64,000 nucleotides of DNA from an uncultured Flavobacteriaceae bacterium (GCA_947494205.1 CANLUH010000009.1:86981-150980); one strand, 5' to 3'; shown: positions 53,538-63,560, numbered from the stretch's first letter. The notes: a model not told the origin generated them from the sequence alone. Numbers and translations: made by a program.

Positions 53538-54050
53538 CTACTTAAACCACCCAGAGTACTTTACATAGTTCTCTGCAATCCTATTAATTTCTCCGTTAAT
53601 GAGTGCTTTACTAATATCTTTTACTTTTTTAGCGGGTACTCCTGCGTAGATGCTACCAGATTCTACAGTTGTATTTTGTGTAACTACAGCTCCAGCAGCA
53701 ATTATACTATTACTTTCTACTACACAATTATCCATAACAATACTGCCCATTCCTATAAGCACATTATCCTGAATGGTACAACCGTGAACAATAGCATTAT
53801 GGCCTATAGATACATTATTACCTATAATTGTTGGATATTTTTGGTATGTACAATGCACCACTGCTCCATCTTGTACATTTACTTTATCTCCCAGAGTAAT
53901 ATAATTTACGTCTCCTCGTAATACGGCATTAAACCAAATACTACACTGCGCTCCTATTTTTACATCTCCTACTATAGTTGCATTTTCTGCGACATAACAG
54001 TCTTCTGGTATTTGCGGCGATTTGCCGTTTACAGGTTTTATTATTGGCAT
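53538..54050 (-). CDS. gamma-class carbonic anhydrase-like hexapeptide protein
   Basis: 170 residues forming a left-handed beta helix with hexapeptide turns (ATIVGDVKIGAQCSIWFNAVLRGD; IGNNVSIGHNAIVHGCTIQDNVLIGMGSIVMDN). The zinc-type His residues in the positions of YrdA/CaiE/gamma-CA are visible (HCTYQK, GHNAIVHG). Function as a carbonic anhydrase or as an acyltransferase-like protein cannot be told apart. It lies 106 nt upstream of the precursor gene, and 12 nt after the LytTR regulator stop. Confidence 0.85.
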   Translation of the reverse strand: MPIIKPVNGKSPQIPEDCYVAENATIVGDVKIGAQCSIWFNAVLRGDVNYITLGDKVNVQDGAVVHCTYQKYPTIIGNNVSIGHNAIVHGCTIQDNVLIGMGSIVMDNCVVESNSIIAAGAVVTQNTTVESGSIYAGVPAKKVKDISKALINGEINRIAENYVKYSGWFK

Positions 54051-54062
54051 ATTTTTGGCTAT

Positions 54063-54800
54063 TTACTTAAAATAAGATAATAGTTCTGCTTTTCTATTAG
54101 CAGACACCATAACTTCTTGTCCGTTGGTTAAAATAACGCTTCCACCTTTTCCTTTAATGTATTTTACTATTTCGTTTACATTTACCAAATAGCTTTTATG
54201 TATACGTGCAAAATTAGAATCTTTTAATACGTCTTCGAAGTACTTTAATGTTTTACTTACTACTTTCTTTTTATTAGTATTTAAATAGATTTCGGTATAG
54301 TTATCGTCTGCTTTACAAAATAGAATATCTGCTGTATTTAAGACTTCGAAACCATCTTGTTGCGGTATGGTTATTTTACCATCTACCTTTTGTGTTGTTT
54401 TTGGTACTAAAACTTGATCTTGTAGGGCGTCTTCTTTGGTTTTAATCTCTACAACATAATCTACTGCTTTTATTAATTCGTCTATAGAAATAGGTTTCAT
54501 TAAATAATAAGAGGCATGTGCATTTAATGCGTCTATTGCATAATGATTGTATGCTGTAACAAAAATAGTTTCGAAAGTTCTATCGCCTACTTTCTCTAAT
54601 AAATCGAACGCATTACCATAAGGCATTTCTACATCTAAAAATACTAAATCTAGTGGCTGTTTCCGTATTAACTCTAATGCTTCATTTATATTAGCGGCTT
54701 CTCCTAATATTTCAACATTAGGGCAGTATTTACTTAAATAATTTTTTAATATTTCTCTACTAGTTTCTTCGTCTTCTACAATGATTGATTTCAATTTCAT
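54063..54800 (-). CDS. LytTR-family response regulator
   Basis: 245 residues. The receiver domain (1-120) has IIVEDEETSREIL and phospho-acceptor Asp55 (VFLDVEMPYGNAFDLL). The LytTR DNA-binding domain (about 145-245) has KVVSKTLKYFEDVLKDSNFARIHKSYLVNVNEIVKYI, the signature of AgrA/LytR-type regulators. It begins 1 nt after the DUF4349 gene and forms an operon with it and the kinase at 55704. It should bind direct repeats upstream of target genes. Confidence 0.95.
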   Translation of the reverse strand: MKLKSIIVEDEETSREILKNYLSKYCPNVEILGEAANINEALELIRKQPLDLVFLDVEMPYGNAFDLLEKVGDRTFETIFVTAYNHYAIDALNAHASYYLMKPISIDELIKAVDYVVEIKTKEDALQDQVLVPKTTQKVDGKITIPQQDGFEVLNTADILFCKADDNYTEIYLNTNKKKVVSKTLKYFEDVLKDSNFARIHKSYLVNVNEIVKYIKGKGGSVILTNGQEVMVSANRKAELLSYFK

Positions 54801-54801
54801 A

Positions 54802-55677
54802 TTAGTCCTGTAATTTTTTAATGATTGATTTAAATAGATTTAACTTATCTAATATTAATAATACTAAATAAACAAATCCTGCGATAAAAAATAGAATAAG
54901 TAGTATTTGAAGATAGGTAGATACCGTCCACTCTAAAGCTACTTTAATACGATGCAATACACTTATTTCTCGTTTTACACCTTCTGCTAACGAAAATTTT
55001 ATGGTACAAAATTCGTTTTCTGCATCATAGTTTCCTAATTGCACACCTAAGCCCTGCAATTCTTCTTCTATGCTTAATATTCTATTTTCTAGATTAATGT
55101 ATTCTTCTATTTTTCCGCCTTTAGATTTTAACTCTATTAAAGAGGTTCTTATTTTTAATAGCGATTCTTTTTTAGCATTAAGTTGTTTATACTCGTTGGT
55201 TTTATCTTTTTTTGTTATTTCTTTAGATTGTACATCGCCTATTTTAGAGAGTTCTCCATATAAATTATCGAATCTATCTGGTTGTACACCTATTAATAAT
55301 TGTAATTTACGATTGCCTTTATTCCCTCTATTTTGTTCGAATTGAATAATGGCATCTTCTTTTTTTATAGATGCAGTAACGTTTTTCTTTTCTTTATCAA
55401 ATTCTGAAGTTTTCGTATTTACCGTAGCTATTTTTTCGTATTTCTGATCAACATTTACTATCCCTTGAGGTGCATTAGTATTACCAGTTATTTTATATTT
55501 TTTAGAAGCATAATTAACTCTGGAATTGGCTATTTCTTGAAAGAAATTATCTGCTTGCTCATATTGATTTATTTTAACAGTATAACCATAAGCTAGCCTG
55601 AATAAAAATAACACTACAAATAACAGTATTAAATATAGTATGCCTTTTTTTAATCGCTTTTTAAATGTTTGCTTCAT
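54802..55677 (-). CDS. DUF4349 membrane protein
   Basis: 291 residues. A transmembrane segment at about 12-30, a coiled coil at about 160-225 (KKESLLKIRTSLIELKSKGGKIEEYINLENRILSIEEEL) and a second transmembrane segment near 255-280 are visible. The middle segment AIIQFEQNRGNKGNRKLQLLIGVQPDRFD...LSKIGDVQSKEITKKDKTNEY is the DUF4349 core. Its function is unknown. It lies between a sensor kinase and its response regulator, so it may be part of the sensing complex. Confidence 0.8.
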   Translation of the reverse strand: MKQTFKKRLKKGILYLILLFVVLFLFRLAYGYTVKINQYEQADNFFQEIANSRVNYASKKYKITGNTNAPQGIVNVDQKYEKIATVNTKTSEFDKEKKNVTASIKKEDAIIQFEQNRGNKGNRKLQLLIGVQPDRFDNLYGELSKIGDVQSKEITKKDKTNEYKQLNAKKESLLKIRTSLIELKSKGGKIEEYINLENRILSIEEELQGLGVQLGNYDAENEFCTIKFSLAEGVKREISVLHRIKVALEWTVSTYLQILLILFFIAGFVYLVLLILDKLNLFKSIIKKLQD

Positions 55678-55703
55678 AATACATTGTAATTAATGGCGTT
55701 ATT

Positions 55704-57860
55704 TTAATCTTTCTTTATCGTAACAACAACTTTAGTTCCTGTATCGCCTTCGGCTTGGTAATCATCTATAAACACATCTACTTTGTCTTTATACATTTCG
55801 TTAAGAATGGTAACTCGTTTTTTAATATTACCCATTCCTTTAGAATTCTGTTTCTGTTGATTTTGCGTTTTTAAGGCCTTAGATTTTTCGCGCCCTATAC
55901 CATTGTCTGCTATTATAATTTCTATTTCATCTTCCATTTTTTTATGGATTGAAATATCTAATAACCCCATACTTTCTTTATACCTAAGCCCGTGCCAAAC
56001 AGCATTCTCAATGTAAGGTTGTAATAACATTGGTGGTATCTGGAAAGCTTCTACATCTATAGCATCGTCTATAGTAATTGTATATTCAAATTTATCTTTA
56101 AATCTAAAATGTTCTAGTTTCGTATAAAGTTCTAACAATTCTATTTCTTTTTGTAATGGAATAAAATCTTCTTCACTATTTTCTAACACGGCACGCATTA
56201 ACTTAGAAAAATCCGACAGATACTTATTGGCCGTTCGTTCATCGTTAATAGCAATAAAACTATTTACAGAGTTTAAGGCATTAAAAATAAAATGCGGATT
56301 CATCTGACTTCTTAACGATTTTAATGCTAATAAATTATTTGCCAAACGTTGTTGCTTAATGTATTTAAACATTAAATAGGCTGTTAGTAATAGTAAAAAG
56401 ACACCTATTATTAGAGAGTAAATAATGATACGTTGCTGCTTTTCTTTTTCAATATTTAGCATATTTATCTTTGATTCTGACTCTAAAGATTCTATTCTAG
56501 CTGCATCATTCCTTATTTTCCGACCAATTCGTTTAGCTTGCACAATATCTTCAGTCATTTTTTTGTTCAACTTTTCTACCGATTTTGTATACTCTTTATA
56601 AGCTTTTAATGCATTAGCATAATCGCCAACATCTTCGTAAACCTCTGTTAATTTTCTTGCAGCATCGTACTCTACAACTAAGTCTTCTTTAACTTCCGCT
56701 TCTTTTATACTTTCTTTTAAATAAGGAATAGCTGCTTCGTAATTACGCTGCAAATAATAGGCATTTCCTATTTTGTAATTCTGTTTTTGTACTGTTAAAG
56801 GGCTTTCATTATCTATTATAGAATCTTTTTCTATGTCTTTAATAACTTCTATAGATTGTTTTCGTAATTCTATTTCTCTATCAAAAAACTGATTAGAATT
56901 ATTAAAATCTGCCACTTTCAACTTTTCTTCTACTGCTCTGGTTTTATTTTGCTTAGAGGCTAAATCTAGGGAATTATCAAAATATTCTTCCGCTTCGTTT
57001 ATAGCTCCTTTTTTATTATAAGATTCTGCTATTTTAGAATTTAAATTAGTGACTTTAGGAGAAATTAAATGTTTTTTTGCTTTTTCTAAGCTTTTTTTAT
57101 AAGCTTCAATAGCTTTTTCAAATTCATTAATTTCGAAATAGACATCTCCTATACCTTCATGTAATTCTACTAATTGATAATTAGAGAGTTCTTTTTTATT
57201 TAAATCGTTATATATAGATAAGCTTTCCTGGTAGTTTTTATTCTTTTTATAGGCTTCTGCTAATTTTAGTTTTACTTCATTTGTTTTTAAACTATTTAAG
57301 CTTATTCTATAATTATTAACAGCCAAATCGTATTGTTTCCAATACATAAAGACATCTGCTAAAACTTCGTAAGCTTCAGCATTATTTTTTACAGATTTAC
57401 TCTGCTTTATACTTTCTCTTATAAACTCAACACTTTTCTCTATAGATTTCTTTTTGTAGACAATTGCTGAATCTAATGTACTATTAAAGGAAGTATTTCG
57501 TTTATTTTTAAATACTCCCGAGCGCGTTGTATTAGGTAACACATCTACAGTTATTCGTTCATTATCTTTAATAGTATAATAAACCGTCTCAAAATCTTTA
57601 TGGCTAATTCTTAACTCATCCCCTTTTCTTACCTGAATTCTAAATTCGCCTGCAAGATTAGACGACGTGTATTCACCGCCATTAACTTCTACGTTAGCAT
57701 CCTTAATTGGGTTATATGTTTCATTCTCACGTATAAAACCTCTTACTGTAAATAAGGGTAATTTTTTACGTCCTTCATCATCTAAATTGTTTTGCGCACT
57801 AACAATAATAGGACATAACATAAGAAAACATAAAGTAATGTATATTATTTTATTCTTCAT
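55704..57860 (-). CDS. TPR-containing LytS-type sensor histidine kinase
   Basis: 718 residues. Signal peptide, then a carboxypeptidase-regulatory-like domain (about 38-110), then TPR repeats (about 155-425), one transmembrane helix (about 478-498), and a cytoplasmic LytS-type kinase. The phospho-acceptor His is in SQMNPHFIFNALNSVNSF. The HATPase has PPMLLQPYIENAVWHGL and ADNGIGREKSK. The periplasmic TPR part probably senses a protein. It is first in the kinase-DUF4349-LytTR operon and divergent from the SIMPL gene at 58072. Confidence 0.93.
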   Translation of the reverse strand: MKNKIIYITLCFLMLCPIIVSAQNNLDDEGRKKLPLFTVRGFIRENETYNPIKDANVEVNGGEYTSSNLAGEFRIQVRKGDELRISHKDFETVYYTIKDNERITVDVLPNTTRSGVFKNKRNTSFNSTLDSAIVYKKKSIEKSVEFIRESIKQSKSVKNNAEAYEVLADVFMYWKQYDLAVNNYRISLNSLKTNEVKLKLAEAYKKNKNYQESLSIYNDLNKKELSNYQLVELHEGIGDVYFEINEFEKAIEAYKKSLEKAKKHLISPKVTNLNSKIAESYNKKGAINEAEEYFDNSLDLASKQNKTRAVEEKLKVADFNNSNQFFDREIELRKQSIEVIKDIEKDSIIDNESPLTVQKQNYKIGNAYYLQRNYEAAIPYLKESIKEAEVKEDLVVEYDAARKLTEVYEDVGDYANALKAYKEYTKSVEKLNKKMTEDIVQAKRIGRKIRNDAARIESLESESKINMLNIEKEKQQRIIIYSLIIGVFLLLLTAYLMFKYIKQQRLANNLLALKSLRSQMNPHFIFNALNSVNSFIAINDERTANKYLSDFSKLMRAVLENSEEDFIPLQKEIELLELYTKLEHFRFKDKFEYTITIDDAIDVEAFQIPPMLLQPYIENAVWHGLRYKESMGLLDISIHKKMEDEIEIIIADNGIGREKSKALKTQNQQKQNSKGMGNIKKRVTILNEMYKDKVDVFIDDYQAEGDTGTKVVVTIKKD

Positions 57861-58071
57861 TTATTTTAATTACTAAAGGTTAAACTTACATACTTTAGTT
57901 GGTATAATAAAATAGGGTTCTTTAAAAAAAGCGGATACGAATTACTAAATAAGCTGTTTTACTCATTTTTTCTTCCTTTTCACTCATCTACTTGTTGTGT
58001 TCGCTCATTACTTATTTAATATTTAAAAAGTTAAATATATGTTTACCAGTAAATTAATTATAAACAAGCAC

Positions 58072-59088
58072 ATGAAAATTAAAATTTTAATAGTACTACT
58101 GGTCACCAGTTTTTACGGTCAGTCGCAAATACGAGGTAATGCGACTACTATTTCCAGACAAAATATTATAAGTTCTAAAGACCTAGGAAACGCTGGAATT
58201 TACAATAATCAAGTTAATAGCTTTAGGCATACTAACTTAGTTCCAAACCCTACAATTACCATAGATGTAAAAGCTCTATATAATGTTGTTGCAGATGCTT
58301 ACACTGCGGTTTTTAATGTGACGCAGATTGGAAAAACATCTGAAGAAACTAATACTTTAATGAGCGATCGCGTTGCTAAAGTTAAAAGCGCATTGCTTTC
58401 TAAAGGTATTCAACCAAAAGATTTTGTAATAGATGTTATTTCTTTTGTTCCGGTATATGAAACGGTGGTAGAGCGTAAATTATTTAGTAAAAAGTATAAT
58501 GAAGTCCCAAAAGGTTTCGAGCTACAGCAAAATATTCATATTAAGTTTAACAAAGTAGAACAGTTTGAAACAATTCTTGCTGCTTGTGCTAATAATGAAA
58601 TTTACAACTTAGTTAAAGTAGATTATTTTATAGATAATATTCAGGAAGTCTATGTAAAACTACGTGTAGAAATCTTAAAAAACTTAAAAGAGAAGAAACA
58701 GTTTTATAATGATTTAGGTTTCGATTTAACTACCTACAATCCTAATATTGCAGATACTAAGTATGCACATTTCCCTAGAGAGTTCTATAAAAACTATCAA
58801 GCTTTCAATAGTATTTCTCTTGAAGCTATTAAGAAGAAAAAAGGGATTATTACTGCAAAAAAACAAACGTCTTATTATTACGACCCTATTTCGTTTAAAG
58901 ACTACGATGTTGTTATAAATCCAGCAATAGTTGAACCTGTTATACAAATAGGAATGGAAATTAAGTTGCAATATAGCCCTAAACCTGAAGCAGAGAAACC
59001 AATTGAAAAAGAGGTTGTAAAGAACAAGTACTTTATTATATCTAATGATGGCGCTATTAATTTAAAAGAATTAAAATTAGAAAGTTAA
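58072..59088 (+). CDS. SIMPL (DUF541)-like secreted protein 1
   Basis: 338 residues from the ATG at 58072 (MKIKILIVLLVTSFYGQ); an in-frame ATG 11 codons earlier adds a non-signal extension. Signal peptide, then the SIMPL-type pattern: DVKALYNVVADAYTAVFNVTQIGKTSEETNTLMSDRVAKVKSALLSKGIQPKDFVIDVISFVP. This is followed by IHIKFNKVEQFETIL. The SIMPL family is periplasmic or outer-membrane; the mechanism is unclear. It lies divergently next to the TPR kinase, and next to a paralogue. Confidence 0.7.
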   Translation: MKIKILIVLLVTSFYGQSQIRGNATTISRQNIISSKDLGNAGIYNNQVNSFRHTNLVPNPTITIDVKALYNVVADAYTAVFNVTQIGKTSEETNTLMSDRVAKVKSALLSKGIQPKDFVIDVISFVPVYETVVERKLFSKKYNEVPKGFELQQNIHIKFNKVEQFETILAACANNEIYNLVKVDYFIDNIQEVYVKLRVEILKNLKEKKQFYNDLGFDLTTYNPNIADTKYAHFPREFYKNYQAFNSISLEAIKKKKGIITAKKQTSYYYDPISFKDYDVVINPAIVEPVIQIGMEIKLQYSPKPEAEKPIEKEVVKNKYFIISNDGAINLKELKLES

Positions 59089-59092
59089 TATT

Positions 59093-60001
59093 ATGATTTT
59101 AGCACACAGACACCTATTACTTCTATTTCTATTTTGCTCTACTTATACTAGTTATGCTCAAATTACGGGTAACCAAATCTATAATCAGAATAATTACAAT
59201 ACTGGAGTAAGATTAACGAGAAATAGCATACAAACCAATGCCAATGGTTTAACAATTACATCTCAAGTATTATTAAATAAGTTACCTAATAGCTTTATAG
59301 TGACACTTGGTATTAATCAAGAAGCATTAACTGTTAAAGCATGTAATACAAAAATTAACACTAGGATTAATAACTTAAAAAAAGATTTAGAAACATTAGG
59401 ACTAAAAGAAGAAGATTTCTATGTAGATTTTATAACACAAACTAAAATATACGATTATAATATTGATAGTAATAAGGCTTCTCAATATCAAAAAGGGTTT
59501 GAAATTAAGAAGAACCTAATCATTAAACTTAAAAATATTGATGCTATAGATGCTGTTATAGAGCTTAGTTCTAAACAGGATATATACGACGTTATTAAAG
59601 TAGATTATATAAACGACTCTGAAGATGAAGTCTACGAAACTTTATTTAATGAGTGTATTAAAGTTGTAGAAAAACGCAAAAGAATATACTCTAAACTAGC
59701 GAAACCAAAATTTAAAAAGGCGACTCATATTGTTTCAGATAAATTTTATAGTGTACACCCTAAGTCTCAATATAAACAATATCAAGCGGTAGAATCATCA
59801 AATTTATCTGTTACAAATAGAAATTACTCAGCACATTACATTAAGAAAGAAGCACGAAAACATAAAACCTTCTACTATGAAGGAGAAAACCCATCTGCTT
59901 TCGATAAAGTTATCGGAACAATCTCTCCAAAAATAGGCATTCAATATGTAATGAGTTTAACAGTGTCTTACGAGTTTGACACAACACAAAAAAATAATTA
60001 A
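59093..60001 (+). CDS. SIMPL (DUF541)-like secreted protein 2
   Basis: 302 residues with a signal peptide ending SYAQ. It shares the KxxLxxLGLKxEDFYVDFITQTKIYDY and DVIKVDYINDSEDEVYETL segments with the preceding gene, including the xxIYDVIKVDY strand, so it is a tandem paralogue. It starts 4 nt after the first copy, overlapping none, and its stop is 4 nt before the next ATG, so the three genes form one operon. Confidence 0.7.
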   Translation: MILAHRHLLLLFLFCSTYTSYAQITGNQIYNQNNYNTGVRLTRNSIQTNANGLTITSQVLLNKLPNSFIVTLGINQEALTVKACNTKINTRINNLKKDLETLGLKEEDFYVDFITQTKIYDYNIDSNKASQYQKGFEIKKNLIIKLKNIDAIDAVIELSSKQDIYDVIKVDYINDSEDEVYETLFNECIKVVEKRKRIYSKLAKPKFKKATHIVSDKFYSVHPKSQYKQYQAVESSNLSVTNRNYSAHYIKKEARKHKTFYYEGENPSAFDKVIGTISPKIGIQYVMSLTVSYEFDTTQKNN

Positions 60002-60005
60002 TATC

Positions 60006-61160
60006 ATGAAATATATTATCACAACACTAACAATAGTTACACTATTTATCTTTGCATCATGTAATGCAAATACAAAAAAAGAAAACGACACATATGCTTT
60101 TAACAAAGCAACAAAAAACACACCTCCAGAGCACTATATTAAAGTGGCCCTGTTATTAGATACTAGTAATAGTATGGATGGTTTAATTGATCAGGCTAAA
60201 GCGCAATTATGGGATATTGTAAATGAATTATCTTATGCAAAATGTAACTCTAAAAAACCCAACTTAGAAATTGCTTTATACGAATATGGCAATGATAATC
60301 TAAATGGAGAAGAAGGGTTTATTCGTCAAGTATTATCATTTAGCGATGATTTAGACGAAATATCGAAACAGTTATTTTCTTTAACAACAAAAGGAGGTAA
60401 TGAATACTGCGGCCAAGTTATTACAACAGCCTTAGATCAATTAAAATGGGAGAGTAATCCAGAAGATTTAAAACTTATTTTTATTGCTGGTAACGAACCT
60501 TTTAGTCAAGGAAAGATAAACTATAAAGAAGCCTCTAAAAAAGCATTAAATAGTGATGTAACTGTTAACACAATATTTTGCGGAAATTACGAACAAGGTA
60601 TTTCAGGATTATGGAAAGACGGTGCAGATATAGCAAAAGGAAATTATATAGCTATTAACCAAAATAAAGCAACAGCTTATGTAGCGACACCTTACGATGA
60701 TGCTATATTAGAATACAATAAAAAACTAAATGAGACTTATGTTACTTATAATAACATGGGACGTAAAAAAGTACAATTACAAGTCGAGCAGGATGTAAAC
60801 GCTCAAGGTTACAGCAGTGCCAATGCTGTGAGTAGAACAGTTAGCAAAAGCTCTCATCTTTACAAAAATGCTACATGGGATCTAATTGATGCTTCAGAAG
60901 ATGAAAACTTTAAGTTTGAAACATTAAAACAAGAAGAATTACCAGAAGTATTAAAAAATAAAAGCAAACAAGAAATTAAAGCTTTTGTCGCTAAAAAACG
61001 AGAAGAACGTAAAGTTATACAACAAAAAATACAAGAGTTAAACACTAGTCGTAAGCAATACATTCAAAAACAAAATAAGGCAGAAGCTAATGGTTTAGAA
61101 AATGCTATGATTAAAGCTATAAAAACGCAAGCTAAGCATAAGAACTATAAATGGGAATAA
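60006..61160 (+). CDS. von Willebrand factor A-domain lipoprotein
   Basis: 384 residues from the ATG at 60006 (MKYIITTLTIVTLFIFASCN); the frame could extend 10 codons upstream but the signal peptide argues against it. Lipobox FASC with Cys18. The vWA domain has the MIDAS motif DTSNS (LLLDTSNSMDGLIDQAK), then TKGGNEYCGQVITTALDQL. The C-terminal ~80 residues are Lys/Glu-rich and helical. MIDAS proteins bind divalent metal and a protein ligand. It is third in the SIMPL operon. Confidence 0.85.
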   Translation: MKYIITTLTIVTLFIFASCNANTKKENDTYAFNKATKNTPPEHYIKVALLLDTSNSMDGLIDQAKAQLWDIVNELSYAKCNSKKPNLEIALYEYGNDNLNGEEGFIRQVLSFSDDLDEISKQLFSLTTKGGNEYCGQVITTALDQLKWESNPEDLKLIFIAGNEPFSQGKINYKEASKKALNSDVTVNTIFCGNYEQGISGLWKDGADIAKGNYIAINQNKATAYVATPYDDAILEYNKKLNETYVTYNNMGRKKVQLQVEQDVNAQGYSSANAVSRTVSKSSHLYKNATWDLIDASEDENFKFETLKQEELPEVLKNKSKQEIKAFVAKKREERKVIQQKIQELNTSRKQYIQKQNKAEANGLENAMIKAIKTQAKHKNYKWE

Positions 61161-61189
61161 AACTTATAACAAGTCCCTTCTTCAACTAC

Positions 61190-61232
61190 TTAAAAACGAA
61201 AGCGCCTCGATTATTAATCGAGGCGCTTTAAT
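61190..61232. terminator. bidirectional terminator between the vWA and PorP/SprF genes
   Basis: A GC-rich stem AAAGCGCCTCGA / TCGAGGCGCTTT around 61198-61230 with AT-rich loop. It lies between the convergent genes. Confidence 0.85.
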
Positions 61233-61257
61233 ATTATTATATAGTATTATTAACTGT

Positions 61258-62268
61258 TTAGTTAATTGCAGGACAATTACAGCTATAATGCTCTTTTCTA
61301 CAACCAAAGTTATATCCTAATGTTATTTGGTGGAATCCACCATTATTAAATACAACAGAATTAGATTGGTAACTGTATGTGTATGCAAATACAAAGTTAT
61401 TAATATCTACACCTATTAATGGTGTTATGTATTGTAATTTCTGGCTGCTTATTCCTGTACCATCAACAAACTCAGCACCATCTAAACTTCTTCTGTACGA
61501 TAATCCTCCCCATACTTTACCAAAGTCCATTGTTTTGTATGCTTTAGCGTTAATATCGAAAAAAGCTTCTTCCGTAGCATCTCTGTAAACAAACATTGCA
61601 GAAGGTTCAAAACTCCATTCGCTACCGTAGTTACTAAACGTATTACCTACAGAAAAGATATACGTTCTAAGATTATCGAAACTTAATCCTTGTTCGTTAA
61701 AGTTAACACCATCATTTTTTAATAAGTTCTTTACCGTAGCATGTGCATAAAAGTTATACAAGTGGTAAGAAAAACCAAAATCTACATTGAAATTTGTAGC
61801 AGATTGCTCTATTCCAGAAATAATTGGATCTGGTCCATCAAATAAAAATGTAGTTTCATCTAATTTATATTGTATTGCTCCAGCACTTAAACCAAAAGAT
61901 AACATATTTAAGTCCACTTCATTTCTAGAAAATAAAATATGGTGTGCATAAGTTAAATAAGCTCCTGTTTGAGAATGGAATCCGTTTTGATCAGAATATA
62001 CAATTCCACCAACTCCAGATTGAGACTCTCCTATTCTACCATTTATACTTGCTGTTAATAGTTTTGGAGCATCATCTTGACCGAACCATTGTTGACGACC
62101 AGTAATTCTAACTTTAGAACAGTTAGCAACTCCAGCCATAGAAGGGTGAATCAAATAGTAATTATCTGTTAAATAATCTGAATAAATTGGCAGCCCCTCT
62201 TGAGCCTTAGCAAATTGAGTAAAGAAAAATACTGAAACTGCTAAAATAAGTAACCTTTGTAATCTCAT
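61258..62268 (-). CDS. PorP/SprF family type IX secretion membrane protein
   Basis: 336 residues from the ATG at 62268; the frame continues to a TTG at 62283, which lacks support. A signal peptide ends AKAQ. The sequence PIYSDYLTDNYYLIHPSMAGVANC and ARQQW-like ITGRQQWFGQDDAPKLLTASIN are the PorP/SprF hallmarks, followed by beta strands of an outer-membrane barrel and a GYNFGCRKEHYSCNCPAIN tail. It assists export or anchoring of T9SS cargo, often encoded near type B-sorted cargo, as at 63835. Confidence 0.93.
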   Translation of the reverse strand: MRLQRLLILAVSVFFFTQFAKAQEGLPIYSDYLTDNYYLIHPSMAGVANCSKVRITGRQQWFGQDDAPKLLTASINGRIGESQSGVGGIVYSDQNGFHSQTGAYLTYAHHILFSRNEVDLNMLSFGLSAGAIQYKLDETTFLFDGPDPIISGIEQSATNFNVDFGFSYHLYNFYAHATVKNLLKNDGVNFNEQGLSFDNLRTYIFSVGNTFSNYGSEWSFEPSAMFVYRDATEEAFFDINAKAYKTMDFGKVWGGLSYRRSLDGAEFVDGTGISSQKLQYITPLIGVDINNFVFAYTYSYQSNSVVFNNGGFHQITLGYNFGCRKEHYSCNCPAIN

Positions 62269-62507
62269 AGTCTTTTTTTTCAAGGTAAATATGTTGGTAT
62301 TAGATTTACACCTATTCTTTATTGTTAACTCTTTTTTGTCAAAAAAATTATAACCGAAGCCAAATATATAAATTTACTTGTTATAATCATGCAGACAAAA
62401 GTTAAAGCTAACAATATAAAAAGGATTTATCACATATACTAAACATTTTAATAAATTGAAACCCTACTTTAAAATTCAAATATATGATATCTGTACTTTT
62501 CTTTTAG

Positions 62508-62515
62508 TATTTTTG
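62508..62515 (+). promoter_or_regulatory. -7 box upstream of the NifU-like gene
   Basis: TATTTTTG, an exact TAnnTTTG match, 17 nt before the start codon. No clear -33 element is visible. Confidence 0.4.
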
Positions 62516-62532
62516 TAAAAAAAAAGGACAAA

Positions 62533-63438
62533 ATGAATTCTTTTAAAGTCTCAATACAAGAAACCTCTAATAATTCGATAATAAAATTCGAATTAAACCA
62601 ATTTATAACACAGCATCAAAGCTTTGAGTTTAATAATATAGATGAAGCAAAAGCATCACCAATAGCGCAACAGCTATTCTATCTACCATTTGTAAAAAAA
62701 GTTTACATAACAAGTAACTTTATAGCTATAGAACGATTTAACATTGTAGAATGGCCAGATGTACAAGATGAAGTTGCCGAACAAATAGAAAGCTATTTAA
62801 ATGATGGCGGTATTGTTATTGAAGATAATACTGCAGCCACAAAAAAAGTACCAGTAACTGTATATGCAGAAAGTACGCCTAACCCTTCTGTTTTAAAATT
62901 TGTTGCCAATAAAAAAATTGTTACAGCTTCTTACGAATTTACATCTATAGATACTGCCAAAGCATCACCTTTAGCTACCGAATTATTCCATTTTCCTTTC
63001 GTAAAAAGTATATTCTTAGATGAAAACTTCGTATCTGTTACAAAATATGATGTTGCAGATTGGAATGATATTACAAGTGAACTTCGTGAATTTATAAGAG
63101 GTTACATTGAAAATGGGAAAGAAGTTGTCTCTTCTAATGCTCCTGAAGCTATTGAAAAAACAACAGAAAAAGTTGATGCACATTTTGAAACGTTAGATGA
63201 CACTTCTAAAGAAATAGTAAATATATTAGAAGAATATGTTAGACCAGCTGTCGCTAGTGATGGAGGAAACATCCAATTTGAATCGTACGACCCAAATACT
63301 AAAATTGTAAAAGTTATTTTACAAGGTGCGTGCAGCGGATGTCCATCGTCTACTTTCACCTTAAAAAGTGGAATAGAAAATATGCTAAAAGAAATGCTAA
63401 AAGGAAAAGTTAATAGCGTTGAAGCCATAAATGGTTAA
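62533..63438 (+). CDS. NifU-like protein with duplicated Nfu N-terminal domain
   Basis: 301 residues. Two Nfu-N domains stand in tandem: residues ~5-97 (NNIDEAKASPIAQQLFYLPFVKKVYITSNFIAIE) and ~115-208 (TSIDTAKASPLATELFHFPFVKSIFLDENFVSVTKYD). A C-terminal NifU domain (about 225-300) has VASDGGNIQFESYD and the cluster ligands in CSGC (QGACSGCPSSTFTLKSGIE). It assembles or carries [4Fe-4S] clusters. The duplication makes it longer than the usual ~190-residue Nfu. Confidence 0.93.
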   Translation: MNSFKVSIQETSNNSIIKFELNQFITQHQSFEFNNIDEAKASPIAQQLFYLPFVKKVYITSNFIAIERFNIVEWPDVQDEVAEQIESYLNDGGIVIEDNTAATKKVPVTVYAESTPNPSVLKFVANKKIVTASYEFTSIDTAKASPLATELFHFPFVKSIFLDENFVSVTKYDVADWNDITSELREFIRGYIENGKEVVSSNAPEAIEKTTEKVDAHFETLDDTSKEIVNILEEYVRPAVASDGGNIQFESYDPNTKIVKVILQGACSGCPSSTFTLKSGIENMLKEMLKGKVNSVEAING

Positions 63439-63560
63439 TCTTATCTATTAAAACAGCACTTTATCTAATAAAAAAATTCATTCTTTTTTTAAATCGAAAG
63501 ATTTCATCATAATATTTGTAATTTTAGATTAACTAATTATTAATTTAAAATAAAAATATC

